64,000 bases of DNA from Salinibacter altiplanensis. Its GTDB lineage: Bacteria; Bacteroidota; Rhodothermia; Rhodothermales; Salinibacteraceae. Below, one piece after another: positions 52,832 to 61,796 of this stretch. The translations under genes were made by a program, and so were the position numbers. The DNA is taken from positions 1 through 64,000 of the forward strand of contig NZ_NCQY01000002.1 of the NCBI RefSeq assembly GCF_002894645.1, in the 5' to 3' direction. Numbering within the stretch: position 1 is the first letter of the stretch; each line of letters opens with the position of its first letter. The notes beneath the pieces are model-generated. The model made no database searches. It had not been told where the DNA came from and was given only the letters and a program-made list of their open reading frames with translations.

Positions 52832-54007
52832 CTACTGCTCATCGCGCAAGAAGGAAATGTGGCCCGGGCTATTCCCCGTTTCGAAGCGTGTGACTTCGTT
52901 TCCACTTCGGTCGAGGACGAGCGCGGTCCCGTCTGCCGAAAAGAGCGGTCCGCCAGCGTCGCCAATGGGAAGGCGTGTCACGTACAGGTCTTGCGTTACG
53001 TCGTCGTAGCCGACCGCCGTAATGCCAATCAGCCCGTCGTCCTGTGGAACTGTGAAGCTACCGTCCAGCGCGTTCGCGTCGGTATTGACCCGGAAGATCT
53101 CGCCGGTTCCGCTGCCAAATGCCCCGCTGCCGCTGATGGCGTACAGCTCCTCGGCTCCCTGCGAATAGTACGCTGACTGCGACCCGTTCGCCGAGCCAAT
53201 GGGGGCGCCGAGCGCCACGCGGTCCCTGATCGTCTCCTCGATCGGGTTCAAGAACAGCACCGTAGACGACTGTTCGGCCCCACCCTGGCACACCACGGCC
53301 ACGTCGTTTTCGGCATCCACAAATACGCTCTTCGGACCGGCACAGCCGGAGAAAGACAAGGTCGTATTTACGGTGTCGGCGTCCGCATCGAGCACCGAGA
53401 GGGTCCCGTCCGCGGCATTTGCCACGAACGCCTTTCCGGCGGCAACGCCGATGCCCTGTGGCGACCGTCCCACGTCGATTCGTTCCGTGACCGAGTTGTT
53501 GTTCAGGTCGACCACCGACACAGTGCTCGGCTTGGGATTGAAGTTTTCGTCGAAACGGCTGAGGTTGGAGACGTATCCCTTGTCCGCCGACGGAAACGCG
53601 ATATACCGTGGGGGGCGCGGGTTCGAGATTTGCCCAATTGGCCCGAACTGATCGGTGTCGAAGGTTGTGATTCGGCCGGCATTGTCGGCCTGCGTGTTGT
53701 CGACCACGAAGAGGCGGTCGTTGTGCAGGGCGAGGCTATTGATGAACGCCACGTTGATGTCATTAAGTGTGGCCGTGGAGTCTGATGGGCTGTAGAGCGT
53801 GAGGGAGCCGTCCTGGGCACTGAAGTTGCCCGAGTTGGCAATTACCACGTCCGTGGTTATCTGGCGTGTGTCATCATTCGAGCCGAAGAGGTCGCAGCCC
53901 GTCAGCGACAGCGTAGCGACGGCCAGGAGGGCCATCCACACAGCTGGCCGGCGCCACCGCACGTTCAGACGAGATGTAGGAGCGGAGGAGGAAGAGAAGC
54001 GCATCAT
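52832..54007 (-). CDS. Beta-propeller lipoprotein, BtuG-like (DUF5074/YncE type)
   Basis: A 391-residue exported lipoprotein: signal peptide ending in SLTGC (Cys about residue 38), an acidic linker, then a seven-bladed propeller. The opening VVIANSGNFSAQDGSLTLY and the repeated blades with KAFVANAADGTLSVLDAD are typical of DUF5074/YncE propellers. In Bacteroides, BtuG is a surface lipoprotein of this kind that binds B12 very tightly and caps BtuB. Here the gene directly follows the BtuB-type receptor (9-base gap) and is under the same cobalamin riboswitch. The functional assignment rests on fold plus context. Some Cys and aromatic residues differ from what I would need to judge binding strength. 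Confidence 0.85.
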   Translation of the reverse strand: MMRFSSSSAPTSRLNVRWRRPAVWMALLAVATLSLTGCDLFGSNDDTRQITTDVVIANSGNFSAQDGSLTLYSPSDSTATLNDINVAFINSLALHNDRLFVVDNTQADNAGRITTFDTDQFGPIGQISNPRPPRYIAFPSADKGYVSNLSRFDENFNPKPSTVSVVDLNNNSVTERIDVGRSPQGIGVAAGKAFVANAADGTLSVLDADADTVNTTLSFSGCAGPKSVFVDAENDVAVVCQGGAEQSSTVLFLNPIEETIRDRVALGAPIGSANGSQSAYYSQGAEELYAISGSGAFGSGTGEIFRVNTDANALDGSFTVPQDDGLIGITAVGYDDVTQDLYVTRLPIGDAGGPLFSADGTALVLDRSGNEVTRFETGNSPGHISFLRDEQ

Positions 54008-54016
54008 CGATTGAGT

Positions 54017-55993
54017 TCAAGAAGAAGGAAGAGAAAACCGAAGTCGGAGGGTTGCGTGGCGGGGGGGCATGGGATAGAGCCGTATAATCTCGTAGCGGCG
54101 GTCGAGCACGTTTTTGACCTGCGCCTCCAGGGCGAGCCGCCCTGTATTGAACGACCACTCGTAGGCGGCCCGGACGTCGACCGTCTGGTACGGCGCGAGA
54201 GACTTGGACTCGTCGCTTGAATAAAAGCGGGTCCCCACGAGCCGACCCGTGGCGGAGACCGATAGTCCTCGCCATTCCATGCGGGACCAGAGCTTCCACG
54301 TCTGCTGGGGGACGTAGGGCAGTTGAGCGCCGTAGGCCGGCGAGTTGGGATTCGCCCGGTTTTCGGCCCGGGTGTGTGTGAAGTGGCTGCCGCCGGACAC
54401 CGTAAGGTTGGGCCGGAACTGGCGCCGGGCCCGCACGCTCAGCTCCAGGCCCCGGCTGTAGACGCGGGACACATTGGACGGGCTCCACACCTGCACGCCG
54501 TTGATCTCGTAGCTGGGCCGCCACACAATCTTGTCGGTGAGGCGCGTGGCAAACGCCGTGGCCTCCGCGGTGAGCAGGGCGTCGGCGCGGGTGAGGCGGA
54601 AAGACACGCCGCCCTCTGTGGTCCACCCATCCTCGGGCTGGAGGCCAGGGGTGCCCCCCGGCTCGTAGTAGCGCTCGTTGAAGGTGGGATAGCGAAAGGC
54701 GCGCCCCACGAGGCCGCGGAGGGTGAGACGGTCTCCGTCGAGCGGCCGCCAACGAACGCCGAGGCGGGGGCTCGGCACGACGGTCGGCTCCCCGTTCGCG
54801 CCAATGGCGTCGAGCCGCACCGCCGGCTGGAGCTCAAACGGTGCGAATGAGAGCGTGGCATCCACGAACGTGGCCCCCGACAGGCGGTCGACGCCCTCGT
54901 TCAGGGAGGCCTGGTCGTAGCCGACCGTGGTGCCCGCCGTGATTGACCCGAGGGACGAAAGGGGATAGCGCAACTCGGCGTTCGCCTCCGTGGCCGTCGT
55001 GACGGTCGTGCGGTCGGTTTGGGTCGGGGGATTGTGGTAGCGGAGGCGGGAGCGCTGGCCCCGTGCCGAGAGGTCGAGGGTGCCCCTGCCCAATGGCAAG
55101 GTGCCTTCGGTCCAGATCCGCCCCAGCTCGTCCCACTGACGGGCCCCGCCGCTGCGTGCGCTGGCCGGACCCGGAAGGCCGCGCCGCGCCTTTGTCCACC
55201 ACCCGGACAGGCGCCACTGCCGGTCCTCGCCCCGCCACATGCCCCGCCCGAAGAGGCTCAGCGTGCGCGCCCCGGCCCCGTCCCGTCGCAGCGTCTGTGA
55301 GGGGACCAGGAACGAGTTTTGGTACTGAAAGTCGCCGTCCGTGCGGTAGTAGCGCCCCGCGACCAGCCCGGACCAGGAGCCCCGCCCGCCCGTTGCGAGG
55401 GCCGACACGTGCCGTTCGTCGTACGCGCCCCCGCCCCCCGCCACGCGGAGGAGCGGATCGGTCTGTGGGCGCAGCGTGCGGAGGTGCACGGTGCCGCCCA
55501 GACTCCCGGAGCCGTGCCGGGCCGATCCGGCCCCGTGCTGCACCTCGACCGACTCGATGAGGAGGGTGGGGAGCAGCGACAGGTCTACCTGGCCCGTTTG
55601 CGGGTTGGCAACGCGAAGGCCGTCGAGCAGCACCTGCGTCTGCGTGCCGCCCATGCCCCGCATCGAGAGGCTGGCGAGACCCGTGCTTCCGTACTGCTTT
55701 ACAAAGGCCCCGGAGCGCATCGATAGCAGGTCGGCCACCGACTGCGCGCCGCTCTCGGCCACGGCGTCCGCGTCGAGGGTCGTGACGTGGGCGGCCGCGG
55801 GGATGGAGGAGGCGCGATCCAGAATGCCCTCTACAGTCACTTCGGGAAGGGTTACGGACATCGCGATGGACGAGTCCGGCGTCCCCGAAACGACCGGCGG
55901 GCGCCACGTCGTGTCGGCGGGGGCGGACCCCTGGCCCCACGCAGAGAGGGGCAGAAGGAGGACCGAAGCGAGAAGTACGACGCGTGCAACCAT
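54017..55993 (-). CDS. btuB: BtuB-type TonB-dependent vitamin B12 receptor
   Basis: A 658-residue outer-membrane receptor. Signal peptide at 1-20 (ending SAWGQ), a TonB-box-like stretch (LPEVTVEG) at about 48-56, plug domain (about 60-170) with SLSMRGMGGTQTQVLLDGLR, then a beta barrel. The size and plug are typical of BtuB rather than the larger siderophore receptors. It is the first gene after the cobalamin riboswitch, which gives strong independent support for a corrinoid ligand. The ATG at 55993 lies 224 bases after the aptamer's 3' end; the intervening leader can hold the expression platform. The last residues (LRLRFSLPSS) lack a terminal Phe. Confidence 0.92.
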   Translation of the reverse strand: MVARVVLLASVLLLPLSAWGQGSAPADTTWRPPVVSGTPDSSIAMSVTLPEVTVEGILDRASSIPAAAHVTTLDADAVAESGAQSVADLLSMRSGAFVKQYGSTGLASLSMRGMGGTQTQVLLDGLRVANPQTGQVDLSLLPTLLIESVEVQHGAGSARHGSGSLGGTVHLRTLRPQTDPLLRVAGGGGAYDERHVSALATGGRGSWSGLVAGRYYRTDGDFQYQNSFLVPSQTLRRDGAGARTLSLFGRGMWRGEDRQWRLSGWWTKARRGLPGPASARSGGARQWDELGRIWTEGTLPLGRGTLDLSARGQRSRLRYHNPPTQTDRTTVTTATEANAELRYPLSSLGSITAGTTVGYDQASLNEGVDRLSGATFVDATLSFAPFELQPAVRLDAIGANGEPTVVPSPRLGVRWRPLDGDRLTLRGLVGRAFRYPTFNERYYEPGGTPGLQPEDGWTTEGGVSFRLTRADALLTAEATAFATRLTDKIVWRPSYEINGVQVWSPSNVSRVYSRGLELSVRARRQFRPNLTVSGGSHFTHTRAENRANPNSPAYGAQLPYVPQQTWKLWSRMEWRGLSVSATGRLVGTRFYSSDESKSLAPYQTVDVRAAYEWSFNTGRLALEAQVKNVLDRRYEIIRLYPMPPRHATLRLRFSLPSS

Positions 55994-56216
55994 AGAAAAA
56001 GCCCTTACCTCCGCAGAGAGGCTCGGGCGGCTGCACGGGACCCACGAAATGCACCCCGGTGTCCACTACAGAAGGGATAGACGGGGCTGTGTCGGCGTCC
56101 GCCACGGGGGAGACGCGTCGAGCGACGAGGGCCATCATCAGGGCAGGCACGCCACAAGCCTCAGATCCCGGAGGTTGTTGGCGGTGAGAGAATCCACGAT
56201 GGCGGTCGGGATTCCC

Positions 56217-56553
56217 GTCACGCACACAGGCAGGTCTCCTGGCTCCTCGAACCCACGGGCCGCAGAGAACGCGGCATCGCGTGGTCGACGCACATGCGTG
56301 GCGATCCTCCTTCCCGCCACGACGAGCTGTCCCGACGGCCGTTGCCGGGAGCACTCGGTCGGGCAGTGGCGAATCGCCTCCAGCGCACGTCCATTGTTCG
56401 AGTCACAGTTGCGGGTACAGCCCCAGACTGGCCCCGGCGGATGACTGAGTGGAGCGGCAAAACGATGTCAGTCCCTCAGGGTGTACCGTGGCGGCACTGG
56501 GGTTCCCTTTTCATCTCGCCCGGCAAGCACTGGGCGAGAACCTGTGACGTGTG
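56217..56553 (-). promoter_or_regulatory. Cobalamin riboswitch (AdoCbl-type aptamer)
   Basis: On the minus strand the aptamer's hallmark pieces occur in order: AAAAGGGAACCCCAGTG, then CCCGCAACTGTGA (56403-56415), GCCACTG (56364-56370), GGGAAGG (56309-56315) and the B12 box AGCCAGGAGACCTGCC (56229-56244). The ends CACACGTCACAGG (56541-56553) and CCTGTGTGCGTGA pair as P1. It lies in the leader of the btuB operon. High cobalamin should reduce expression of the five genes. The expression platform between 56216 and the btuB ATG was not resolved. Confidence 0.95.
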
Positions 56554-56576
56554 TAAAAGAACAGGCTTCAAGTACA

Positions 56577-56605
56577 GTTTTAATGTAGACGCTCGGCGTG
56601 GTCAA
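56577..56605 (-). promoter_or_regulatory. Candidate sigma70-like promoter of the cobalamin operon
   Basis: On the minus strand TTGACC (56600-56605) and TAAAAC (56577-56582) are separated by 17 bases. Transcription would start near 56570, about 15 bases before the riboswitch P1. The -35 is 5/6 and the -10 is 4/6 matching consensus. Confidence 0.4.
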
Positions 56606-56657
56606 GCACAATCCCTTCACGAGATCTTTCGTGGTCTCGTCTGAGGGGCCGACGGCC

Positions 56658-57047
56658 TCATCGTCCACGGAGGCGCCGGGCCAGTTCGGCGGTGTGCTCC
56701 GCGTCGCTCGGCATCGTGCCGTCCCCGTTGGGGGGCTCAAGACGGCCGTCCGCCGCGTCGCTCAGGGGCGAAAGGTCGGTGGACTCGTCGTGCTCGGCGA
56801 TCCAGGCCTCGCTGGTGACAATCGTCTCCAGATTCTGCACGCGCTCCTGAAGAGCCTCCCGTTCCTCCTCCAGGCGGGCGAGGCGATCCTCCAGCCCGTC
56901 GATCCGGTCCTCGACCACCCGCGTGGAGCTGCCCAGTTCCCGGTGCTTGGTCTTGAACGTGAGCCATTCCTTGTACCCGGCCAGGGCAATGCCCAGGATG
57001 GGAATCGCAAAGACCATGACGACTGCAACCAGGGGGACGAGGGACAT
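56658..57047 (-). CDS. Membrane-anchored coiled-coil protein
   Basis: A 129-residue protein. One N-terminal membrane helix (residues 2-24, MSLVPLVAVVMVFAIPILG), then a heptad-rich coiled coil (about 40-80, RVVEDRIDGLEDRLARLEEE) and an acidic, Ser/Pro-rich tail ending in a short basic helix. The plan resembles PspB-type phage-shock proteins and other small envelope proteins, but no specific motif confirms this. It follows the WYL regulator gene on the same strand after 148 bases, and might be controlled by it. No partner PspA or PspC is visible. Confidence 0.75.
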   Translation of the reverse strand: MSLVPLVAVVMVFAIPILGIALAGYKEWLTFKTKHRELGSSTRVVEDRIDGLEDRLARLEEEREALQERVQNLETIVTSEAWIAEHDESTDLSPLSDAADGRLEPPNGDGTMPSDAEHTAELARRLRGR

Positions 57048-57195
57048 GGGCGTCGGTCCGGGGGTAAGGCATCAATACGTCGAATTGTATGTCGACGACT
57101 TCACTCCTGTTGCACAAAGCGGTGGACGAGATTGGTGGTGGACCAAGGGAGGCTTTTGAAGTCCAGGGTTGTAGAAAAGGAGAGAACCGGTGGGG

Positions 57196-58155
57196 CTAGT
57201 CGAGCAGTGTGGGCACCGACTCGTACTGGTCGGCCACGGCGTGGGCCTCCGCGGCCAGCCGCTCCTGAAGGGCCCGTGGCTCCAGCACGCGTGCGTGGCG
57301 TCCCCAGCTCAAAAGCCACGGCATCACTTCGAGCATGTGGTCGACGTTCAGCGTGACCAGTAGCCGGTCGTCGGAGAGGGACTCCCGCGCCTCCACCTCG
57401 ACGGAGGGAGGCACCTGCACGTCCGCGGCCACCGGCTCCGCGAAGACCGCCCGGACGCGTCGCTGGGGCGGGGCGGCGGGGCCCTGAGAACGCGCCCCGT
57501 AGCTGGCCGGGCGCTTGAAGGCGGCGTTCGTCATCTCGAGCTCGCGGATCCGCTGGAGCCGGAGGTGGACCACGCGGTCGCGGTCGTGCCCGTACCCCAC
57601 GAGGTGCCACGCGCCGCCCTGCCGCACCAGGCCGTACGGGTCGATCTGCCGCGTGATGGTGCCGTTGCCGGAGCTGTGTGCCAGGCTAGCCATCAGGGTC
57701 CGCTCTTCCACGAGGGCGTGACGCGCCTGCCGGAGGAGGCCGTCCGTGGTCGAGTCGCCAAAGACGCTGGGCGGCACCAGGGGCACACTTCCGCGCAGAG
57801 ACAGGGCCCGCTCCCGGTCGTCGGGCGGGAGCACGTCCTCAATCTTGTGCTGTGCCGCCCGGGCCGCGGCCTGGTAGCGGCCGCTGAAGTTGCGGGCGGC
57901 GTAGGCACTGCCCAGGACGAGCATGACCGCCTCGTCGCGCGTCAGGCGGATCGGGGCGAGCAGGTAGTCGTCGGGCAGTCGATAGCCCTTGCCCGGCACC
58001 CCCTGCAGCGGCACGCCCGCCTCCACCATCGCCTGCACGTCGCGGTAGACGGTGCGCTCGCTGACGCCCAGGGCACGGGCCAGGTCGGCCGCACGCGTCC
58101 AGGCGTCAGGCTCCAGTTGCAGCAGAATGGCGGGCCAACGTTCGGAGGGCGTCAT
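57196..58155 (-). CDS. WYL-domain transcriptional regulator (YafY-type)
   Basis: A 319-residue regulator. An N-terminal winged helix-turn-helix (about 8-60, RAADLARALGVSERTVYRDV) binds DNA. A WYL domain (about 135-215) contains the GGAWHLVGYGHDRDRVVHLRL segment that stands in for the Trp-Tyr-Leu motif, and a C-terminal WCX-like domain follows (about 225-319). WYL regulators respond to small ligands or nucleic acids and often control stress or defence genes. The start at ATG 58155 begins just before the wHTH. Its own promoter region (58156-58408) holds a symmetrical ACAGAT-N7-ATCTGT at 58344-58362 that could be an operator, though this is weak. Confidence 0.9.
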   Translation of the reverse strand: MTPSERWPAILLQLEPDAWTRAADLARALGVSERTVYRDVQAMVEAGVPLQGVPGKGYRLPDDYLLAPIRLTRDEAVMLVLGSAYAARNFSGRYQAAARAAQHKIEDVLPPDDRERALSLRGSVPLVPPSVFGDSTTDGLLRQARHALVEERTLMASLAHSSGNGTITRQIDPYGLVRQGGAWHLVGYGHDRDRVVHLRLQRIRELEMTNAAFKRPASYGARSQGPAAPPQRRVRAVFAEPVAADVQVPPSVEVEARESLSDDRLLVTLNVDHMLEVMPWLLSWGRHARVLEPRALQERLAAEAHAVADQYESVPTLLD

Positions 58156-58408
58156 GGGCGATGGAGCGGAGTCGCAACAGCGATGCGGACTCGCCAAGAT
58201 AACCAAACGGACGCCGGACTTTCATCCCCCGGTTCTTGTGCTGCAGGGCAATCGCATGTCGAAAGCTTTGTCGAGTGATGGAGGCTCCGCTGCCGCTGAC
58301 CCTAGAAGGAAAGCCAGGAATGCACGGCGTCGGTTAATCTCTCACAGATGTGGTGTATCTGTACAGGGAAGCATTGGGGGCTGAACGACATCGAGGTGAG
58401 AGGCCGAC

Positions 58409-59110
58409 CTAGGACGACGACTCTACCGCCCAGACAAACTCAAGAAGCGGCTGAACATCCTGGGCCATGCGGACGACCTCCCCGGCAAAGTTCGGGGACT
58501 GGAGGGCCTCGTCCGGGTAGTCCCGCTTGACCACGTAGTTTTTCCACTTCAGATACGGGGCAATGGGGGCGTCCCGATAATCGCTGAAGCCCTTCGGCAT
58601 GCCCGTAAGGGTGTCTTCCATGCTGTGAACCGGCAGGTCACGGGCCTTCATCTCGTCGAGAAGCGTGAGGAACCGCTCCGGCTCCGCCGCGATGCGGTCC
58701 CGAACGGGGCGAAGGTACGACACGCTCGGCTGGTAGAAGCCCGCCCCCAGGAAGCAGGAATCCGGCTCTACGTGCACGTAGACGACCCCGTTCTTGTCGC
58801 GGTGCCCCGAGCGGTCGAACACGCCGCTCACGTGCGTCTTGTACGGCGTCGTGTCCTCGGTGAAGCGCATGTCCCGGTAGATGCGGAACTGCGAATCCGT
58901 CGGGTGGGCGGTCAGCGGGAGGTCCGTGTCGGCGAGGCGCCGCGCGCCGTCGGTTAGCAACAGCTCCAACGGCTCCTTGAGTTCTGCTTCGTAGGTCTCC
59001 TTGCGCGCCTTGAACCAGTTGCGGTCGTTGTTGGCGGCCAGGGCGCGGAGAAACCCGAAGGCCTCGGGGCGGAAGCCCGGGAACGGCGGGTGGGAGAACA
59101 GTTCGGCCAT
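58409..59110 (-). CDS. DUF2461 family protein
   Basis: A 233-residue soluble protein. It shows the DUF2461 pattern: FPGFRPEAFGFLRALAANND with NWFKARKETYE near the start, and IYRDMRFTEDTTPYKTHVSG in the middle. It then has VHVEPDSCFLGAGFY, and KGFSDYRDAPIAPYLKWKNY near the end. The family is widespread but of unknown function. The ATG at 59110 (MAELFSHPPFPG) is preferred over an earlier start. It lies 28 bases after the ABC permease stop on the same strand and may be co-transcribed with the transporter pair. Confidence 0.9.
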   Translation of the reverse strand: MAELFSHPPFPGFRPEAFGFLRALAANNDRNWFKARKETYEAELKEPLELLLTDGARRLADTDLPLTAHPTDSQFRIYRDMRFTEDTTPYKTHVSGVFDRSGHRDKNGVVYVHVEPDSCFLGAGFYQPSVSYLRPVRDRIAAEPERFLTLLDEMKARDLPVHSMEDTLTGMPKGFSDYRDAPIAPYLKWKNYVVKRDYPDEALQSPNFAGEVVRMAQDVQPLLEFVWAVESSS

Positions 59111-59138
59111 GTGCTGTTGGCGTTTTCGGAGTATGAGT

Positions 59139-59972
59139 TCACAGGTCCGCCCGCCGGTACCCGGCATCTCCGATTGCCAGTGAGACCAGCCCCCAGAGTG
59201 CCAGGACGATCAGGCTGAACCAGTTCGTCAGGAAGAACGGTTCCGAGCCGGACCCGGAGAGGAATCCGCCGATGGCGTTCTGGTAGGCGCCACTGGGCGG
59301 AAGCTGGAACAGAAACGTGACCCAGTCCGGCCTCGCCCCGAAGTTGCCTGCCAAGAATCCGCTGGGCACCTGGAAACCGCTGGCCACGAACCACGCTCCG
59401 AGGGGTACGACGTCCCACGCGACCTCAAAGACGACGAGAAGCAGGACACTGATCGTCGCCGCCCGGGTGGTGGAAGTGGTCATTGCGGAGACGCCGACGA
59501 AGACGGCCACGTACGCTAGAACGTAAAACAGCGTGACGACGACAAAAACGGCGTATTCGACCGGGGAGAACGGAACGCCTCCGGCAAACACGACCGCGAG
59601 CATGGACAAAAGACCAACCGCGACAGGGACTGCGAGCACGAGGCCGCGGCCCACGACCTTTCCCAGAACAACGTCGCGTCGGGTATGGGGCAGGCTCAAC
59701 AGGAGCTTGCCGGAACCACTCTCGGTCTCGCCCACGACGGACTTGTAGCACGCCACTACCGAGGCGACGGCGACGAAGAGCGTCACCGGCGAGGCGAGAA
59801 AGCCGAGCAGACCCATCGTCGATACCCTTGGCTCGGCGGTTATGGCGGGGACGAACGCGTACAGGCCCGCCACCAGCATGGCCAGCGCCAGGAACGTCGC
59901 CGAAAGCGCCCACAGCACCCGCGACCGGCGGGCGTCATGGAAGTCCTTGCGAGCAACGGTCGTCCAACTCAC
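59139..59972 (-). CDS. ABC transporter permease, haloarchaeal-like
   Basis: A 277-residue membrane protein with about six hydrophobic segments. The N-terminal MSWTTVARKDFHDARRSRVL and the conserved block ETESGSGKLLLSLPHTRRDV are typical of the NosY/ABC-2 permeases abundant in haloarchaea. It starts with GTG overlapping the stop of the ATPase gene (GTGA), so the two are translationally coupled and form one exporter or efflux system. Substrate is unknown. Horizontal transfer from haloarchaea is suggested by its wording, but only a tree can prove it. Confidence 0.87.
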   Translation of the reverse strand: MSWTTVARKDFHDARRSRVLWALSATFLALAMLVAGLYAFVPAITAEPRVSTMGLLGFLASPVTLFVAVASVVACYKSVVGETESGSGKLLLSLPHTRRDVVLGKVVGRGLVLAVPVAVGLLSMLAVVFAGGVPFSPVEYAVFVVVTLFYVLAYVAVFVGVSAMTTSTTRAATISVLLLVVFEVAWDVVPLGAWFVASGFQVPSGFLAGNFGARPDWVTFLFQLPPSGAYQNAIGGFLSGSGSEPFFLTNWFSLIVLALWGLVSLAIGDAGYRRADL

Positions 59973-60904
59973 GATGAATCACCCCCGGTGACGACGGTCT
60001 CCTGATGCTTGGTGTAGTGGGCAAACAGCTTTTCCAGGGAGGTGCCCTGGGTGGTGAAATCGCGGATCTCCGCCCCGCAGTCCTCCAGTGCATGGAGAAT
60101 GGCAGTCTTGTTTCCGCCGTCGGTGTGGACGGTCACCACGTCTCCCTCGACCCCCACGGAGCGGACCCCTTCAACAGCTTCAACGGCCTCGATCACTCCC
60201 TCTGGAATGAGGACGACGGCAATCGACAACGTCTCGCTCGCCCCCGAGGCCTTCCGCAGGCCCTCGATGGTGTCGACGGCGACGATCCGGCCGCGGTTGA
60301 GGATGGCGACCCGGTCGCAGATGGCCTCGACCTGCTCAAGGATGTGACTGGAGAAGAACACGGTCGCACCACGGTCGCGCTCTTCCCGAATCATCCGGCG
60401 GATCTCGCGGGCGCCATTGGGATCCAGGCCAGTGGTCGGTTCGTCCAGCACCAGCAGGTCGGGTTCGCCCACGAGCGCCATTGCCAGCACCAAGCGCTGT
60501 CGCATCCCCTGGGAGTAGTCCCCCGCGGGCCGATCGGCCGCGTCCTGGATGCCCACGCGGGCCAGGAGTGCCTCGGGGCCGTCGTCGACGCCCTTCGAGT
60601 CGATGGCAAACTGAACATGCTGCCGACCGGTGAGCCGGTTGTACACCTGACAGGCGCCGGGCAACACGCCCGTGCGCTTCCGGATCGCCAGGCTCTCGCG
60701 CTGGGCGTCGAACCCCAATGCCTTCGCTCTCCCCTCGGTTGGCCGGACGAAGTCCAGCAGGATGTCTATGGTGGTGGACTTTCCGGCACCATTGGGGCCG
60801 AGGAAGCCGAAAATCTCTTCCTCCTCGACGGTGAAATTGACGTCATCGAGGGCAGTCACGTCCCCGAATTGCTTCGTGACTCCCTCCAGTTCGATCGCTG
60901 CCAT
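59969..60904 (-). CDS. ABC transporter ATP-binding protein
   Basis: A 311-residue ABC ATPase that powers the adjacent permease. Walker A is GPNGAGKST, the Q loop follows, the signature is YSQGMRQRL (S-Q-G for the usual LSGGQ), Walker B is LLVLDEPTTGLDP and the H loop is in FFSSHILEQ. The C-terminal 90 residues form the accessory domain seen in ABC-2 exporters. The N-terminal MAAIELEGVTKQFGDVTALD is again of haloarchaeal type. ATG 60904 is chosen at the start of the domain. Its stop overlaps the permease start by three bases. Confidence 0.92.
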   Translation of the reverse strand: MAAIELEGVTKQFGDVTALDDVNFTVEEEEIFGFLGPNGAGKSTTIDILLDFVRPTEGRAKALGFDAQRESLAIRKRTGVLPGACQVYNRLTGRQHVQFAIDSKGVDDGPEALLARVGIQDAADRPAGDYSQGMRQRLVLAMALVGEPDLLVLDEPTTGLDPNGAREIRRMIREERDRGATVFFSSHILEQVEAICDRVAILNRGRIVAVDTIEGLRKASGASETLSIAVVLIPEGVIEAVEAVEGVRSVGVEGDVVTVHTDGGNKTAILHALEDCGAEIRDFTTQGTSLEKLFAHYTKHQETVVTGGDSS

Positions 60905-61040
60905 GTCCAAGGTCAGACCGGTCGAAAAGAAAACAGGGAGTCGCGGTGCGAAGTCTGTGCGACTCGGGTCGTGGATGAGTAGTTCAGCAAGGGGGGGCGT
61001 TCTTGTCGGGGCAAATTCGAAAAACGCAATCCGCAAGGGG

Positions 61041-61688
61041 CTACGTCCCGAGGCCCATCTCCGCCACGATGTCTTCGATCCCCGCCTCGAACTTGTTCGC
61101 GCCGCCCTGCGAGGGGTGCCGCACGTACGTCGGATCGGCCCCGACTTCGTCGAGGGCGCGCTCGCCCTTGCGGCCCACGCCCACGGTCCGGTCGGGCTCG
61201 AGGGCGTCGAGCAGTTCGCGCAACAGCTCGTGCCAGTCGCGCACCTCCGAGCGGCGGGGTGTGCGGATCGAGAGCGGGTCGCCGGCGTCGTGCGGGTGGA
61301 GGGGCAGGCTGTTCCAGACGAAGAAGTGGGGGAAGTGGGGCTGGAGCACCCGCCAGAAGATGGATGCGCTGTACTCGGTGATCGGCACGTCCTTCTGGCT
61401 CGTGGCCCCCCCGTCAATCGGAAAGTCCGGGTCGGTGAGCTGCGACTCGCTCGTGACCGGCACGCCCGAGAAGCGACAGCCCCACGGGCCGGGGGCTTCG
61501 AGCAGGAGAAAGAGCCGCGGCGCCTCGTCGAAGCACGACAGGTACTGCCGCAGGTTGTCGCGGCGATGGGCGGGCGCCTCAGGCCCGTCGAGATCGTCCC
61601 GGCGGTCGCGGTACGGGTTGAACAGCTCGTCGGTGGAAGCAGCCGGAAAGACGTGCGTGTCGAAGAGGTCCCAGACGGCGGGAAGCAT
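61041..61688 (-). CDS. Uracil-DNA-glycosylase-like protein
   Basis: A 215-residue protein of the UDG superfamily. LLLEAPGPWGCRFSGVPVTS resembles the catalytic water-activating region, HFFVWNSLPLHPHDAG the substrate-binding NxxP-type segment, and VRHPSQGG the C-terminal HPS motif. It probably acts in base excision repair or is a related enzyme; the first-motif catalytic residue differs from classical family 1 enzymes, so activity on uracil is not certain. The start is at ATG 61688 (MLPAVWDLFDTH). It lies between the ABC ATPase and the TRAP-type protein, all on the minus strand. Confidence 0.78.
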   Translation of the reverse strand: MLPAVWDLFDTHVFPAASTDELFNPYRDRRDDLDGPEAPAHRRDNLRQYLSCFDEAPRLFLLLEAPGPWGCRFSGVPVTSESQLTDPDFPIDGGATSQKDVPITEYSASIFWRVLQPHFPHFFVWNSLPLHPHDAGDPLSIRTPRRSEVRDWHELLRELLDALEPDRTVGVGRKGERALDEVGADPTYVRHPSQGGANKFEAGIEDIVAEMGLGT

Positions 61689-61796
61689 CGGAGGAGACAG
61701 GGGGAAGACGGAGAGGGTGTGGGAGAACGGTGAGAGTGGTGCCCCCGAAGCTCTGCGTGAATGAGGTGCATTCGCGAGCCTCATCGGGGGCGCGGA

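Noticed and set aside
60672-61733. Long plus-strand frame opposite the ABC ATPase and UDG-like genes
   Set aside because: It is the antisense shadow of two well-supported genes; no domain pattern is seen.
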